64,000 nucleotides of DNA from Streptomyces sp. cf386 (lineage in GTDB: Bacteria; Actinomycetota; Actinomycetes; Streptomycetales; Streptomycetaceae). The stretch lies in assembly GCF_900103585.1 (NCBI RefSeq), contig NZ_FNHV01000034.1, positions 16,440 through 80,439 of the forward strand, in the 5' to 3' direction. Shown here piece after piece: positions 42,599-51,824 of the stretch. How positions within the stretch are numbered: the first letter of the stretch is position 1; the number at the start of each line of letters is the position of its first letter. The translations under genes were made by a program, and so were the position numbers. The notes below the pieces were generated by a model that saw only the letters and a list, made by a program, of their open reading frames with translations, did not search any database and had not been told where the DNA came from.

Positions 42599-43407
42599 GA
42601 GACGACCGCTTCGCCCAGGTAGCCCATGCGGTGGCTGATCTCCTCGGCGCCCTTGAGCAGGATCGGGGAGACCTCGTGCATACGGTCCTCGGTCAGGCGG
42701 TACGCGGGCCCGGAGGCGCTCAGTGCCGCGATCACCGTGCCGTCCCGGTCGCGGACCGGCGCGGCCATGGCGTGCAGGCCGATCTCCAGCTCCTCCAGGG
42801 TGATCGAGTAGCCGCGCTCCCGGGTCTCGGCTAGGTTCTTCTCGAGCTTGCTCTTGGCCGTGATGGTGTTCTGCGTGACCTTCTTCATCCCGGCTTCGGC
42901 CAGCAGCGTGGCGCGGTCCTTGGTCGGCAGATAGGACAGCAGGATCTTGCCGCTCGACGTGGCGTGCAGAGGAGTCAGCTGGCCGACCCAGTTGTGCGCG
43001 GTGATGGCACCCGGACCGCGCACCTGGTACAGGTTGATCGCGAAGTGCTCCTGCATGACGGCGATGTTGACGGTCTCACCGAGCTCCTCGGCGAGCCGTT
43101 CGCAGACCGGGCGGCCCTGCTGGGTGATGTCGATACGGCCGGTGACCGCGCCGGCCAGACGGACGATGCCGAAGCCGAGCCGGTACTTGCCGCGCTCACC
43201 GGCCTGTTCCACCAGGCCGCGCGCCTCCAGGGCGCCCAGCAGGCGGAAGGCGGTGGACTTGTGTACGTCGATTTCGGCCGCTACCTCACTGACGCCCGCC
43301 TCGCCACGCTGGGCGAGGATCTCCAGGACGCTGATGGCGCGGTCGACCGACTGCACTCCGCCGGCCTGCGAATTCGACGTTTCTGTGTCAGTGCTGTAGT
43401 TGCTCAC
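42595..43407 (-). CDS. IclR-family regulator of the betaine island
   Basis: A 270-residue IclR protein. The N-terminal winged helix is SVDRAISVLEILAQRGEAGVSEVAAEIDVHKSTAFRLLGALEARGLVEQ, and the effector domain (residues about 95-265) contains GQLTPLHATSSGKILLSYL and ALSASGPAYRLTED. It is divergent from the choline dehydrogenase gene and convergent with the oxygenase gene. The inverted repeat GTTGCG-N5-CGCAAC in several gaps of the island is its likely target. Repressor or activator role is not shown, though the sites lie where a repressor would act. Confidence 0.9.
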   Translation of the reverse strand: MSNYSTDTETSNSQAGGVQSVDRAISVLEILAQRGEAGVSEVAAEIDVHKSTAFRLLGALEARGLVEQAGERGKYRLGFGIVRLAGAVTGRIDITQQGRPVCERLAEELGETVNIAVMQEHFAINLYQVRGPGAITAHNWVGQLTPLHATSSGKILLSYLPTKDRATLLAEAGMKKVTQNTITAKSKLEKNLAETRERGYSITLEELEIGLHAMAAPVRDRDGTVIAALSASGPAYRLTEDRMHEVSPILLKGAEEISHRMGYLGEAVVS

Positions 43408-43413
43408 AGTAAA

Positions 43414-43490
43414 ACTATACGCGTAGTAAACAACACGACGGCAAGTAACGAGCCCGTAATGAAGCCGTTAGAAGTTGCGTCGTTCGCAAC
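43414..43490. promoter_or_regulatory. Divergent regulatory region between IclR and choline dehydrogenase genes
   Basis: The best operator of the set is here: GTTGCG-TCGTT-CGCAAC, a perfect 17-bp inverted repeat at 43474-43490. Seven bases before the IclR start is ACTATACGCGTAGT (43414-43427), which shares GCGTATAG with the secondary site at 39764-39778. A TAGCAT box at 43516-43521 may be the dehydrogenase -10. Dual control of regulator and pathway is likely. Confidence 0.7.
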
Positions 43491-43558
43491 CTGGTGCGTA
43501 TGACGCTACCAGCGCTAGCATGCGTCGCGTATCTACGGCGCGAGCGAGACGAGGCACC

Positions 43559-45229
43559 ATGGCTCCTGTGCAGTACGACTTCGTCATCGTCGGCGGCGGA
43601 TCGGCCGGCAGTGCGCTGGCGAACAGACTCTCCGCCGACCCGGCCAACCGCGTGCTGGTGCTGGAGGCCGGCCGGCCCGACTACCCGTGGGACGTCTTCA
43701 TCCATATGCCGGCGGCGTTGACCTATCCCATCGGCAGCCGGTTCTACGACTGGAAGTACGAGTCCGAGCCGGAGCCCCACATGGGCGGCCGGCGCGTCTA
43801 CCACGCGCGGGGCAAGGTGCTGGGCGGCTCCAGCAGCATCAACGGCATGATCTTCCAGCGCGGCAACCCCATGGACTACGAGCGCTGGGCGGCCGACCCC
43901 GGCATGGAGACCTGGGACTACGCCCACTGTCTGCCGTACTTCCGGCGCATGGAGAACTGTCTCGCGGCCGACCCGGACGACGAGTTCCGCGGCCACGACG
44001 GCCCCCTCGTCCTGGAGCGCGGCCCGGCGACCAACCCGCTCTTCGGCGCCTTCCTCAAGGCCACCGAGGAGGCGGGCTACGCGCCTACCGACGACGTCAA
44101 CGGCTACCGGCAGGAAGGTTTCGCCAAGTTCGACCGCAACGTCCACCGCGGACGCCGGCTGTCGGCCTCGAAGGCGTACCTCAAGCCCGTCCGCAAGCGC
44201 CCCAACCTCACCGTCAAGACACGCGCCCTGGTCACCCGTGTCCTGTTCGAGGGCAAGAAGGCCGTCGGTGTCGAATACCAGCGCGGCAAGAGCGCCCCGC
44301 AGCAGGTCCGCGCCAAGGAGGTCATCCTCTGCGGCGGCGCGATCAACTCCCCGCAGCTGCTGCAGCTCTCCGGCGTCGGCAACGCGGAGGAGCTGCGCGC
44401 CCTCGGCATCGACGTCGTGCACGACCTGCCGGGCGTCGGCGAGAACATGCAGGACCACCTCGAGGTCTACATCCAGTACGCCTGCAAGCAGCCCGTCTCC
44501 ATGCAGCCGTACCTGGCGAAGTGGCGCGCCCCCTTCATCGGCCTGCAGTGGCTGTTCAGGAAGGGCCCGGCCGCGACGAACCACTTCGAGGCCGGCGGCT
44601 TCGCCCGCAGCAACGAGGACGTCGACTACCCCAACCTGATGTTCCACTTCCTGCCGATCGCGGTCCGCTACGACGGTTCCGTGCCCGCGGGCGGACACGG
44701 CTATCAGGTCCATGTGGGCCCCATGTACTCCGACGCCATCGGCTCCGTGAAGATCAAGAGCAAGGACCCGCGCGAGCACCCGGCCCTGCGCTTCAACTAC
44801 CTCTCCACCGAGCAGGACCGGCGCGAGTGGGTCGAGGCGATCCGGGTGGCCCGCAAGCTCCTCAACCAGCCCGCACTCGCCCCCTACAACGACGGGGAGG
44901 TCTCGCCCGGACCGTCCGTCGAGACGGACGAGGAGATCCTCGCCTGGGTCGCCAAGGACGGCGAGACCGCCCTGCACCCCTCCTGCACCTGCAAGATGGG
45001 CACCGACGAGATGTCCGTCGTCGACCCGACCAGCATGCGGGTGCACGGCGTGGAGGGCCTGAGGGTCGTCGACGCGTCGGTGATGCCGTACGTCACCAAC
45101 GGCAACATCTACGCCCCGGTGATGATGGTCGCCGAGAAGGCCGCCGATCTGATCCTCGGCAAGGAGCCACTGGCGCCGTCGAAGGCCCAGTACTACCGCC
45201 TCCGTGACGCCGAGAAGCAGGCCGGGTAG
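43559..45229 (+). CDS. betA: GMC-family choline dehydrogenase
   Basis: A 556-residue FAD oxidoreductase: DFVIVGGGSAGSALANRLS at the N-terminus, ARGKVLGGSSSINGMIFQRGNP, GGAINSPQLLQLSGVG, and the C-terminal active-site His in HPSCTCKMG with VVDASVMPYVTNGN. These and the length match choline dehydrogenase, which makes betaine aldehyde. The island context, with an aldehyde dehydrogenase and betaine oxygenase, makes choline the best substrate. The ATG at 43559 is chosen because the Rossmann motif starts at once. Confidence 0.9.
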   Translation: MAPVQYDFVIVGGGSAGSALANRLSADPANRVLVLEAGRPDYPWDVFIHMPAALTYPIGSRFYDWKYESEPEPHMGGRRVYHARGKVLGGSSSINGMIFQRGNPMDYERWAADPGMETWDYAHCLPYFRRMENCLAADPDDEFRGHDGPLVLERGPATNPLFGAFLKATEEAGYAPTDDVNGYRQEGFAKFDRNVHRGRRLSASKAYLKPVRKRPNLTVKTRALVTRVLFEGKKAVGVEYQRGKSAPQQVRAKEVILCGGAINSPQLLQLSGVGNAEELRALGIDVVHDLPGVGENMQDHLEVYIQYACKQPVSMQPYLAKWRAPFIGLQWLFRKGPAATNHFEAGGFARSNEDVDYPNLMFHFLPIAVRYDGSVPAGGHGYQVHVGPMYSDAIGSVKIKSKDPREHPALRFNYLSTEQDRREWVEAIRVARKLLNQPALAPYNDGEVSPGPSVETDEEILAWVAKDGETALHPSCTCKMGTDEMSVVDPTSMRVHGVEGLRVVDASVMPYVTNGNIYAPVMMVAEKAADLILGKEPLAPSKAQYYRLRDAEKQAG

Positions 45230-45232
45230 GCC

Positions 45233-46069
45233 TTGGGCGTCACCGGGCTGAGGGCGCTGCTGGAGCGCGTCCGCTATGAGGTGCTGCCCGCGAAGGCGAC
45301 CGAGGACAAGGTCCTCGCCCATGTTCCGCGCGATGTCGTCGTCACGGTGACGGCGTCGCCGGTCAAGGGCCTGGAGCCGACCCTCGACCTGGCAGGCCGG
45401 CTCGCGGGGCACGGCTATCGCGTCGTCCCGCATGTGCCCGCGCGGCTGCTGCGGGACGACGCGCATCTGAAGGAGGTCGTCGACCGGCTCCGTGAGATGG
45501 GCGTGGACGACGTCTTCGTCCCGGCGGGCGACGCCGACCCGCCGGCCGGGGTCTACGACGGGGCGCTGCCGGTGCTGCGCCGGCTGAGCGAGCTGGGCGG
45601 GCCCTTCCGTCACGTCGGCATCACCGGCTATCCCGAGAGCCATCCCCTCATCCACGACGACATCACCGTCCAGGCGATGTGGGACAAGCGCGAGCACGCC
45701 ACGTACCTCGTGAGCAATCTGTGCTTCGATCCGCGGGTGCTGGGGGAGTGGATCGCGCGGATCCGCGGTCGAGAGGTCACGCTGCCCGTGTATATGGGTG
45801 TCGCCGGGCCCGTGCAGCGGGCCAAGCTGATGGCGATGGCGACGAAGATCGGCGTGGGGGAGTCGACACGCTTCCTGACGAGGCACCCCTCCTGGTTCCT
45901 GCGGTTCGCGACGCCCGGGGGCTACTCGCCCGAGCGACTGCTGACCCGCGTCGAGCAGACGCTCACGGCGCCTTCGGCGGGGGTGGCGGGGTTGCACCTG
46001 TTCACGTTCAACCAGATCGCCGAGACGGAGGAGTGGCGCCGCGCGCTGCTGGACCGGCTGGACGGCTGA
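45233..46069 (+). CDS. Methylenetetrahydrofolate reductase-like protein
   Basis: A 278-residue protein with the MTHFR barrel pattern: RVRYEVLPAKATEDKV (MetF has an EFFPP-type motif here), VVTVTASPVKGLEPTLDLAGRLAG, PHVPARLLRD, GITGYPESHP and TFNQIAETEEWRRALL. It starts four bases after the dehydrogenase, at a TTG. MetF reduces 5,10-methylene- to 5-methyl-THF; in this setting it may handle methylene groups released by dimethylglycine and sarcosine demethylation. It is shorter and more divergent than housekeeping MetF, so the exact reaction is unsure. Confidence 0.8.
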   Translation: MGVTGLRALLERVRYEVLPAKATEDKVLAHVPRDVVVTVTASPVKGLEPTLDLAGRLAGHGYRVVPHVPARLLRDDAHLKEVVDRLREMGVDDVFVPAGDADPPAGVYDGALPVLRRLSELGGPFRHVGITGYPESHPLIHDDITVQAMWDKREHATYLVSNLCFDPRVLGEWIARIRGREVTLPVYMGVAGPVQRAKLMAMATKIGVGESTRFLTRHPSWFLRFATPGGYSPERLLTRVEQTLTAPSAGVAGLHLFTFNQIAETEEWRRALLDRLDG

Positions 46070-46085
46070 AGATCGTATACGACAA

Positions 46086-46113
46086 GGGGCGGGCTGGATC
46101 TCCAGCCCGCCCC
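46086..46113. terminator. Bidirectional terminator between convergent genes
   Basis: GGGGCGGGCTGG, loop ATCT, CCAGCCCGCCCC: twelve perfect pairs, lying 16 bases after the MTHFR-like stop and 14 bases before the purU stop. It serves both strands. Confidence 0.9.
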
Positions 46114-46127
46114 TCGCGTGGATACCG

Positions 46128-47000
46128 TCAGCGGAAGACCACCGTACGGTTCCCGTCCACCATCACCCGGCTCTCGCTGTGCCACTTCACCGCGTGGGCG
46201 AGTACCTGGGCCTCGACGTCCCGGCCGACCGTGACCAGGTCCGTCGGGTCGAGGGAGTGGTCGACCCTGACCACGTCCTGCTCGATGATCTGGCCCTCGT
46301 CCAGGTCCGGCGTCACATAGTGCGCCGTCGCGCCGACGAGCTTCACGCCTCGGGTGTAGGCCTGCTCGTAGGGGCGTGCGCCCTTGAAGCTGGGGAGGAA
46401 CGAGTGGTGGATGTTGATGGCGCGGCCCTCGAGCTGTTTGCACAGGTCGTCGGAGAGGATCTGCATGTAGCGGGCCAGCACCACCAGGTCGACGTTCAGG
46501 TCGCGCACCAGCTCCAGCAGCCGTGCCTCGGCATCCGCCTTGGTGTCCTTGGTGACCGGGATGTGGTGGAAGGGGATGCCGTAGGTCTGGGCGAGTCCTT
46601 CGAAGTCGCGGTGGTTGGAGACGATCGCGGGGATCTCGATGTTGAGGGCGCCGGTGCGGCGGCGGAAGAGCAGATCGTTCAGGCAGTGACCGAACTTGGA
46701 CACCATGATGAGCGTCCGGGTCGGTGTCGACGCCTCGTTCAGGGTCCAGTCGATGCGGTACGCCTCGGCGACCGGACCGAATCGGTAACGCAGAGTTTTC
46801 ACATCCGCGTCCGGATCCGAGACGTCGAAGTGGACCCTCATGAAGAATCGGCTCTGAAGTCGATCATCGAACTGCTGGCTCTCCAGGATGTTGCCCGAGT
46901 TCCTGACGAGGAAGCCGCTCACTGCGTGGACCAGTCCGGCGCTGTCGGGACAGGAGAGGGTGAGGACGAACTCACGGCCAGGTTGCGGTCGAAGGGACAT
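46128..47000 (-). CDS. purU: Formyltetrahydrofolate deformylase
   Basis: A 290-residue PurU hydrolysing 10-formyl-THF to formate and THF. An ACT domain covers residues about 10-85 (FVLTLSCPDSAGLVHAVSGFL), and the formyltransferase-like domain covers 90-285 with IEIPAIVSNHRDF, the catalytic segment INIHHSFLPSFKGARPYEQAY, VTPDLDEGQIIEQDVVRV. In a betaine degrader it regenerates THF when methyl carbon is in excess. The formate could be used by an FDH served by the fdhD gene of this island. It is divergent from betB. Confidence 0.92.
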   Translation of the reverse strand: MSLRPQPGREFVLTLSCPDSAGLVHAVSGFLVRNSGNILESQQFDDRLQSRFFMRVHFDVSDPDADVKTLRYRFGPVAEAYRIDWTLNEASTPTRTLIMVSKFGHCLNDLLFRRRTGALNIEIPAIVSNHRDFEGLAQTYGIPFHHIPVTKDTKADAEARLLELVRDLNVDLVVLARYMQILSDDLCKQLEGRAINIHHSFLPSFKGARPYEQAYTRGVKLVGATAHYVTPDLDEGQIIEQDVVRVDHSLDPTDLVTVGRDVEAQVLAHAVKWHSESRVMVDGNRTVVFR

Positions 47001-47014
47001 GACGGCCTCCGTCG

Positions 47015-47198
47015 GTGCGTATTGCACAACAAGGTGAGCGATGCGCAACATGGTCGGCCTCGGTGCCGCTCGCGGTCAAGGGTGGGCGGGCAAGTGCCGG
47101 TACGGTCAAATCGTCATCCGCCAACCTCTTGACGTAGCTCTATGGCATTCGTCAGGGTGTTCCACCACAAGCAATTGAATGCACGATGCGCAACGCAT
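47015..47198. promoter_or_regulatory. Degenerate betaine-island operators between purU and betB
   Basis: The 219-base divergent gap contains GTGCG-TATTG-CACAAC (47015-47030), a TGCGCAAC half-site (47042-47049), ATGCA-CGATG-CGCAAC (47179-47194) and the perfect palindrome ATGCG-CAA-CGCAT (47186-47198). Each matches the GTTGCG-N5-CGCAAC core with two or so changes. They flank both start regions, one pair per gene. Confidence 0.5.
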
Positions 47199-47219
47199 TT
47201 CGGCTGAAGGGCTTGGCGC

Positions 47220-48689
47220 GTGGCAGATCTGTATGTGGCTGGGCAATGGCGTGATGCGGTGGCCGGTGGCCGCCGCGAGATCCGCTGTCCCGCTGACGGC
47301 ACGCTCGCCGTGACCGTCTCCGAAGGGACGCGTTCCGACGCGGAGGCGGCGATCGCCGCGGCCCGCCGCGCCTTCGACGAGGGCCCCTGGCCGCACACCC
47401 CCGAGCGGGAGCGCGGCGCCCTGCTGCTGCGTACCGCCGATCTCATCGAGCGCGACGCCAAGGAGTTCGCCCGCGCCGAGTCGCTGGACAGCGGCAAGCG
47501 GCTGGTGGAGAGCGAGTACGACATCGCCGACGTCGTCTCCTGTTTCCGCTACTACGGCGGGCTCGGCGGCACCGACGCCGGCCGGGTCATCGACACCGGC
47601 CGGGACGACGCGGTGAGCCGCGTGGTCTACGAGCCGATCGGTGTGTGCGGGCTGATCACCCCCTGGAACTACCCGCTGCTGCAGGCCAGCTGGAAGGTCG
47701 CCCCGGCCCTCCTGGCCGGCAACACCATCGTCCTGAAGCCCAGTGAGCTCACCCCCTCCACCTCCATCCTGCTGATGAAGGCACTTCAGGAGGCGGGGCT
47801 CCCGGCCGGCGCCGCCAACCTCGTCCTGGGCACCGGACCCGAGGTCGGCGCACCGCTCTCCGAGGACCCGGCCGTCGACATGGTCTCCTTCACCGGAGGC
47901 CTGGAGACCGGCAAGCGGATCATGGCCACCGCCGCCGCGACGGTGAAAAAGGTGGCGCTGGAGCTCGGCGGCAAGAACCCCAACGTGGTCTTCGCCGACG
48001 CCGACTTCGAGACGGCCGTGGACTTCGCCCTCACGGCCGTCTTTCTGCACTCGGGGCAGGTCTGCTCGGCCGGGGCGCGGCTGATCGTCGAGGACTCCCT
48101 GCACGATGCCTTCGTCGACGAAGTCGTCCGGCGGGCACGGCAGATCCGGCTCGGCGGGCCCTTCGACCCCGAGGCCGAGACCGGAGCGCTGATCTCCGCC
48201 CAGCACCGCGACAAGGTCGAGGCGTATGTCGCCGCGGGCCTCGTCGAGGGCGCCGTACTGCGCTGCGGTGGTGCACGGCCGACCGACCCCGCCCTCGCGA
48301 ACGGCTACTACTACCCGCCGACCGTCCTCGACGAGTGCCGGCAGGACATGCGCGTCGTGCACGAGGAGTCCTTCGGGCCCGTGCTCACCGTGGAGCGCTT
48401 CACCGACGAGGACGATGCCGTACGCATCGCCAACGACACCGAGTACGGACTCGCCGGAGCCGTCTGGACCCAGGACGCGGGCAAGGCCCAGCGGGTCGCC
48501 CGGCGGCTGCGGCACGGCACGGTGTGGATCAACGACTACCACCCCTATGTGCCGCAAGCGGAATGGGGTGGCTTCGGGCATTCGGGCGTGGGCCGGGAGC
48601 TGGGACCGACCGGCCTGGACGAATACCGAGAGCCCAAGCACATCTGGCAGAACATCCAACCCCGGCCGCAACACTGGTTCCGCGGCTGA
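47220..48689 (+). CDS. betB: Betaine aldehyde dehydrogenase
   Basis: A 489-residue NAD(P)-dependent aldehyde dehydrogenase converting betaine aldehyde to glycine betaine. Seen: GVCGLITPWNYPLLQASWKVAPALLAGN, the catalytic Glu in ALELGGKNP, the catalytic Cys282 in GQVCSAG, ESFGPVLTV and WINDYHPYVPQAEWGGFGHSG near the C-terminus, the last typical of betaine aldehyde dehydrogenases. The GTG start follows GAAGGG. The importer genes follow in the same direction 20 bases later, so uptake and oxidation are probably one transcript. Confidence 0.92.
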   Translation: MADLYVAGQWRDAVAGGRREIRCPADGTLAVTVSEGTRSDAEAAIAAARRAFDEGPWPHTPERERGALLLRTADLIERDAKEFARAESLDSGKRLVESEYDIADVVSCFRYYGGLGGTDAGRVIDTGRDDAVSRVVYEPIGVCGLITPWNYPLLQASWKVAPALLAGNTIVLKPSELTPSTSILLMKALQEAGLPAGAANLVLGTGPEVGAPLSEDPAVDMVSFTGGLETGKRIMATAAATVKKVALELGGKNPNVVFADADFETAVDFALTAVFLHSGQVCSAGARLIVEDSLHDAFVDEVVRRARQIRLGGPFDPEAETGALISAQHRDKVEAYVAAGLVEGAVLRCGGARPTDPALANGYYYPPTVLDECRQDMRVVHEESFGPVLTVERFTDEDDAVRIANDTEYGLAGAVWTQDAGKAQRVARRLRHGTVWINDYHPYVPQAEWGGFGHSGVGRELGPTGLDEYREPKHIWQNIQPRPQHWFRG

Positions 48690-48709
48690 ACGCCGAAGAG
48701 AGGTCGATC

Positions 48710-49798
48710 GTGACCCCAACGCAGACCGAGGTGCCGCAGCGGCGCGGCACGCCCCAGGATTCGGACGGTACTCCGGTCATATCCGTGCGCCGGCTGTGGA
48801 AGGTGTTCGGTCCGAAGGCCGACCAGGTTCCGGAGTCCGAGGAGCTGTGCGGCCTCACCCGCCGCGAGCTCATGGACCGCACCGGCTGCACCGCCGCGGT
48901 GCGCGACGTGGACTTCGACGTCCGCAAGGGCGAGGTCTTCGTCGTCATGGGCCTGTCCGGCTCCGGCAAGTCCACGCTGGTGCGCTGTCTCACCCGGCTG
49001 ATCGAGCCCACCGCCGGTGAGCTCGTCTTCGAGGGCGAGGACATCCGCGCGGCGGACGCCAAGCGCCTGCGCGACCTCAGGCGCAGCAAGTTCTCCATGG
49101 TCTTCCAGCACTTCGGGCTGCTGCCGCACCGCCGCGTCGTCGACAACGTGGCCTTCGGCCTGGAGATCCGCGGCATGGGCCGGGCCGAACGCACCAAGCG
49201 GGCCATGGAGGTCGTCGAACTGGTCGGCCTCGCCGGCTACGAGAACTCCTACCCCGACCAGCTCTCCGGCGGTATGCAGCAGCGCGTCGGCCTCGCCCGG
49301 GCGCTGGCCGGCGACCCGGACGTGCTCTTCTTCGACGAGCCCTTCTCGGCGCTCGACCCGCTGATCCGCCGGGACATGCAGAACGAGGTCATCCGGCTGC
49401 ACAACGAGGTCGGCAAGACCATGGTGTTCATCACCCACGACCTCTCCGAGGCGCTCAAGCTGGGCGACCGCATCCTCATCATGCGCGACGGCAAGATGGT
49501 CCAGTGCGGCACCGGCGACGAACTCGTCGGCGCCCCGGCCGACGACTACGTGCGCGAGTTCGTCAAGGACGTGCCGCGCGGCGATGTGCTCACCCTGCGC
49601 TGGATCATGCGTCCGCCGACGCCCGACGACGCCCTGGACGGCCCCGAGCTGGGCCCGGACGTCGTGGTGAAGGAGGCCACCCGCGCGGTCCTCGCGGCCG
49701 ACAAGCCGGTCAAGGTCGTCGAGAACGGCGAACTGCTCGGCATCGTCGGTGACGAGGAGATCCTCGCGGTGGTCGCCGGGCAGGAAGGCGGCGCGTGA
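48710..49798 (+). CDS. Glycine betaine/proline ABC importer ATPase (ProV/OpuAA-type)
   Basis: A 362-residue ATPase. Walker A GLSGSGKST, signature LSGGMQQRVGLARALAGDP, Walker B DVLFFDEPFSALDP and the switch His in FITHDLSEA are all present. The N-terminal ELCGLTRRELMDRTGCTAAVRDVDFDV is typical of the osmoprotectant subclass. A C-terminal CBS-like tail (VKEATRAVLAADKPVKVVENGELLGIVGDEEIL) may sense ionic strength, as in OpuA. The stop overlaps the permease start (GTGATGA). Confidence 0.93.
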   Translation: MTPTQTEVPQRRGTPQDSDGTPVISVRRLWKVFGPKADQVPESEELCGLTRRELMDRTGCTAAVRDVDFDVRKGEVFVVMGLSGSGKSTLVRCLTRLIEPTAGELVFEGEDIRAADAKRLRDLRRSKFSMVFQHFGLLPHRRVVDNVAFGLEIRGMGRAERTKRAMEVVELVGLAGYENSYPDQLSGGMQQRVGLARALAGDPDVLFFDEPFSALDPLIRRDMQNEVIRLHNEVGKTMVFITHDLSEALKLGDRILIMRDGKMVQCGTGDELVGAPADDYVREFVKDVPRGDVLTLRWIMRPPTPDDALDGPELGPDVVVKEATRAVLAADKPVKVVENGELLGIVGDEEILAVVAGQEGGA

Positions 49799-51810
49799 TG
49801 ACCGTCGCCGTGGAGAAACCCGGGCAACCGCAGAAGGCGGACGCCCCGCCCGAGGGGCCCGCGACCGCCACCCGGGAACGCAAGGTGAGCCGCGGCATGG
49901 TGGTGGCCGCGATCCTGGTCGGCTGGCTGGTGCTCTTCGCCCTGCTGCGCGGAAAGCAGACCCTCGCCCTGGCGGCGGCGGACCTCACGGACCTGCACCG
50001 GTGGTTCAACGACGCCAACGACACGATCGGCGCGAACCGCAACACCAACCCGCTCTTCCTGTACTTCTTCAACGAGATCCGCCTGGTCATCGACACCCTG
50101 GTGACCTTCGTCCAGGAGCTGATCTCCCAGCCCTCCGCCGGGCGCCCCGTCCCGCAGATCGGCTGGCTCGGGGTCGTCGGCATCGCGGGATATGTCTCCT
50201 GGGCGTTCGGCAACTGGCGGGTCGCCCTGCTGGCCGTGGCCGGCTTCACCTTCATGGGGCTGCAGGGGCTGTGGCAGGAGAGCATGGACACCCTGGCCCT
50301 CATCCTCTGCGCGGTCCTGGTGGCGCTGCTGTTCGCCATCCCGCTGGGCGTGTGGGCGGGACTGTCCGACCGGTTCAACCGGATCGTGACGCCCTTCCTG
50401 GACTTCATGCAGACGATGCCGACCTTCGTCTACCTCGCCCCGCTGACCCTGTTCTTCCTCATCGGCGGCGCCTCCGCCACCATCGCCACGGTGATCTACG
50501 CGGCCCCGCCCGCGATCCGCATCACCGCGCACGCCATCCGCTCCGTACCGAAGACCACCGTCGAGGCGGCCGACTCGCTGGGCGCGACACGGCGGCAGGC
50601 GCTGACGAAGGTCCTGCTGCCGATGTCCAAGCGGACCGTGGTGATGGGCGTCAACCAGTCGATCATGGCCGCCCTGGCCATGGTGACCATCGCGGCCCTG
50701 ATCGACGCGCCCGGCCTCGGCAAGACCGTCGTCCAGGCCCTGCAGTCCCTCGACGTGGGCACGGCCTTCAACGCGGGCCTCGCCATCGTCGTCATGGCGA
50801 TCGTGCTGGACCGGGTCACCACCGCCGCCAGCGCCCGTGAGGAGGAGGCCCGGCGCTCCGCCGGCCGTCTACTCGCCTGGCGTAAGCAACTGCTGGCCGC
50901 GGGCGGCGTCGTCACGGCGGTCCTCGTCTACCTGTCGCACACCTACATCTGGGCGGCGGAGTTCCCCGGCGAGGGTGACATCGGAAGCTCGATCGCGAGC
51001 GCGGCGGACACCGCGACCACCTGGGCGCAGGACAACCTCGCGGGCCTCACCAACGCGTTCCGCGACGCCATCACCAACGGCCTGCTCAACCCGTTCCAGG
51101 CGCTGCTCACCGACTCCCCGTGGTGGCTCGTCGGCGCCGTCCTGATCGCGCTCGGCGCGGTGCTCGGCGGCCTGCGGGCCGGGGCCACGGCGGCCCTCTG
51201 CGTCGGCCTGCTGGTCGGCACGGGGGTGTGGTCGGACGCGATGACGACGCTGGCGTCGACCGTGGTGGCGACGGTGCTGGTCATGGTGCTGGGCATCGTC
51301 TTCGGCGTGTGGATGGGACGCAGTCTGCTCGTGGACCGGGTGATGCGGCCCACCCTGGACGCGGCGCAGGTCATGCCACCGTTCGTCTATCTCGTGCCGT
51401 TCCTCGCGCTGTTCGGCGCCAGCCGTTTCACGGCCATCGTCGCCGCGATCGTCTATGCGGCGCCCGTCGCCATCAAGATCATCGCGGACGGGGTGCGGGC
51501 CGTGCCCGGGACCACCGTCGAGGCGGCCACGTCCGCCGGGTGCAACACCTGGCAGATCATCACCAAGGTTCAACTGCCCATGTCACGCAGTGCGTTGACG
51601 CTCGCGACCAACCAGGGTCTGATCTATGTGCTGTCGATGGTCGTGGTGGGTGGCCTGGTGGGAGCGGGCGCCCTCGGCTACGACGTCGTGGCGGGATTCT
51701 CGCAGGGGCAGCTGTACGGGAAGGGACTGGCGGCCGGGCTCGCCATCGTCCTTCTCGGCGTCATGTTCGACCGGATCACTCAGGCAGCGGCGCGACGCGC
51801 GAGCGCTTAG
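49798..51810 (+). CDS. Glycine betaine ABC permease, two ProW-like domains fused
   Basis: A 670-residue membrane protein formed of two tandem permease halves. Each half has its own EAA loop: VEAADSLGATRRQALTKVLLP near residue 255 and VEAATSAGCNTWQIITKVQLP near 570. Each half also has a PTFVYL/PPFVYLVP motif ahead of it. In most ProU systems ProW is one domain that dimerises; here both halves are on one chain and can diverge. It is coupled to the ATPase gene and followed after 14 bases by the binding protein. Confidence 0.92.
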   Translation: MTVAVEKPGQPQKADAPPEGPATATRERKVSRGMVVAAILVGWLVLFALLRGKQTLALAAADLTDLHRWFNDANDTIGANRNTNPLFLYFFNEIRLVIDTLVTFVQELISQPSAGRPVPQIGWLGVVGIAGYVSWAFGNWRVALLAVAGFTFMGLQGLWQESMDTLALILCAVLVALLFAIPLGVWAGLSDRFNRIVTPFLDFMQTMPTFVYLAPLTLFFLIGGASATIATVIYAAPPAIRITAHAIRSVPKTTVEAADSLGATRRQALTKVLLPMSKRTVVMGVNQSIMAALAMVTIAALIDAPGLGKTVVQALQSLDVGTAFNAGLAIVVMAIVLDRVTTAASAREEEARRSAGRLLAWRKQLLAAGGVVTAVLVYLSHTYIWAAEFPGEGDIGSSIASAADTATTWAQDNLAGLTNAFRDAITNGLLNPFQALLTDSPWWLVGAVLIALGAVLGGLRAGATAALCVGLLVGTGVWSDAMTTLASTVVATVLVMVLGIVFGVWMGRSLLVDRVMRPTLDAAQVMPPFVYLVPFLALFGASRFTAIVAAIVYAAPVAIKIIADGVRAVPGTTVEAATSAGCNTWQIITKVQLPMSRSALTLATNQGLIYVLSMVVVGGLVGAGALGYDVVAGFSQGQLYGKGLAAGLAIVLLGVMFDRITQAAARRASA

Positions 51811-51824
51811 AAGGAGCACTGACC

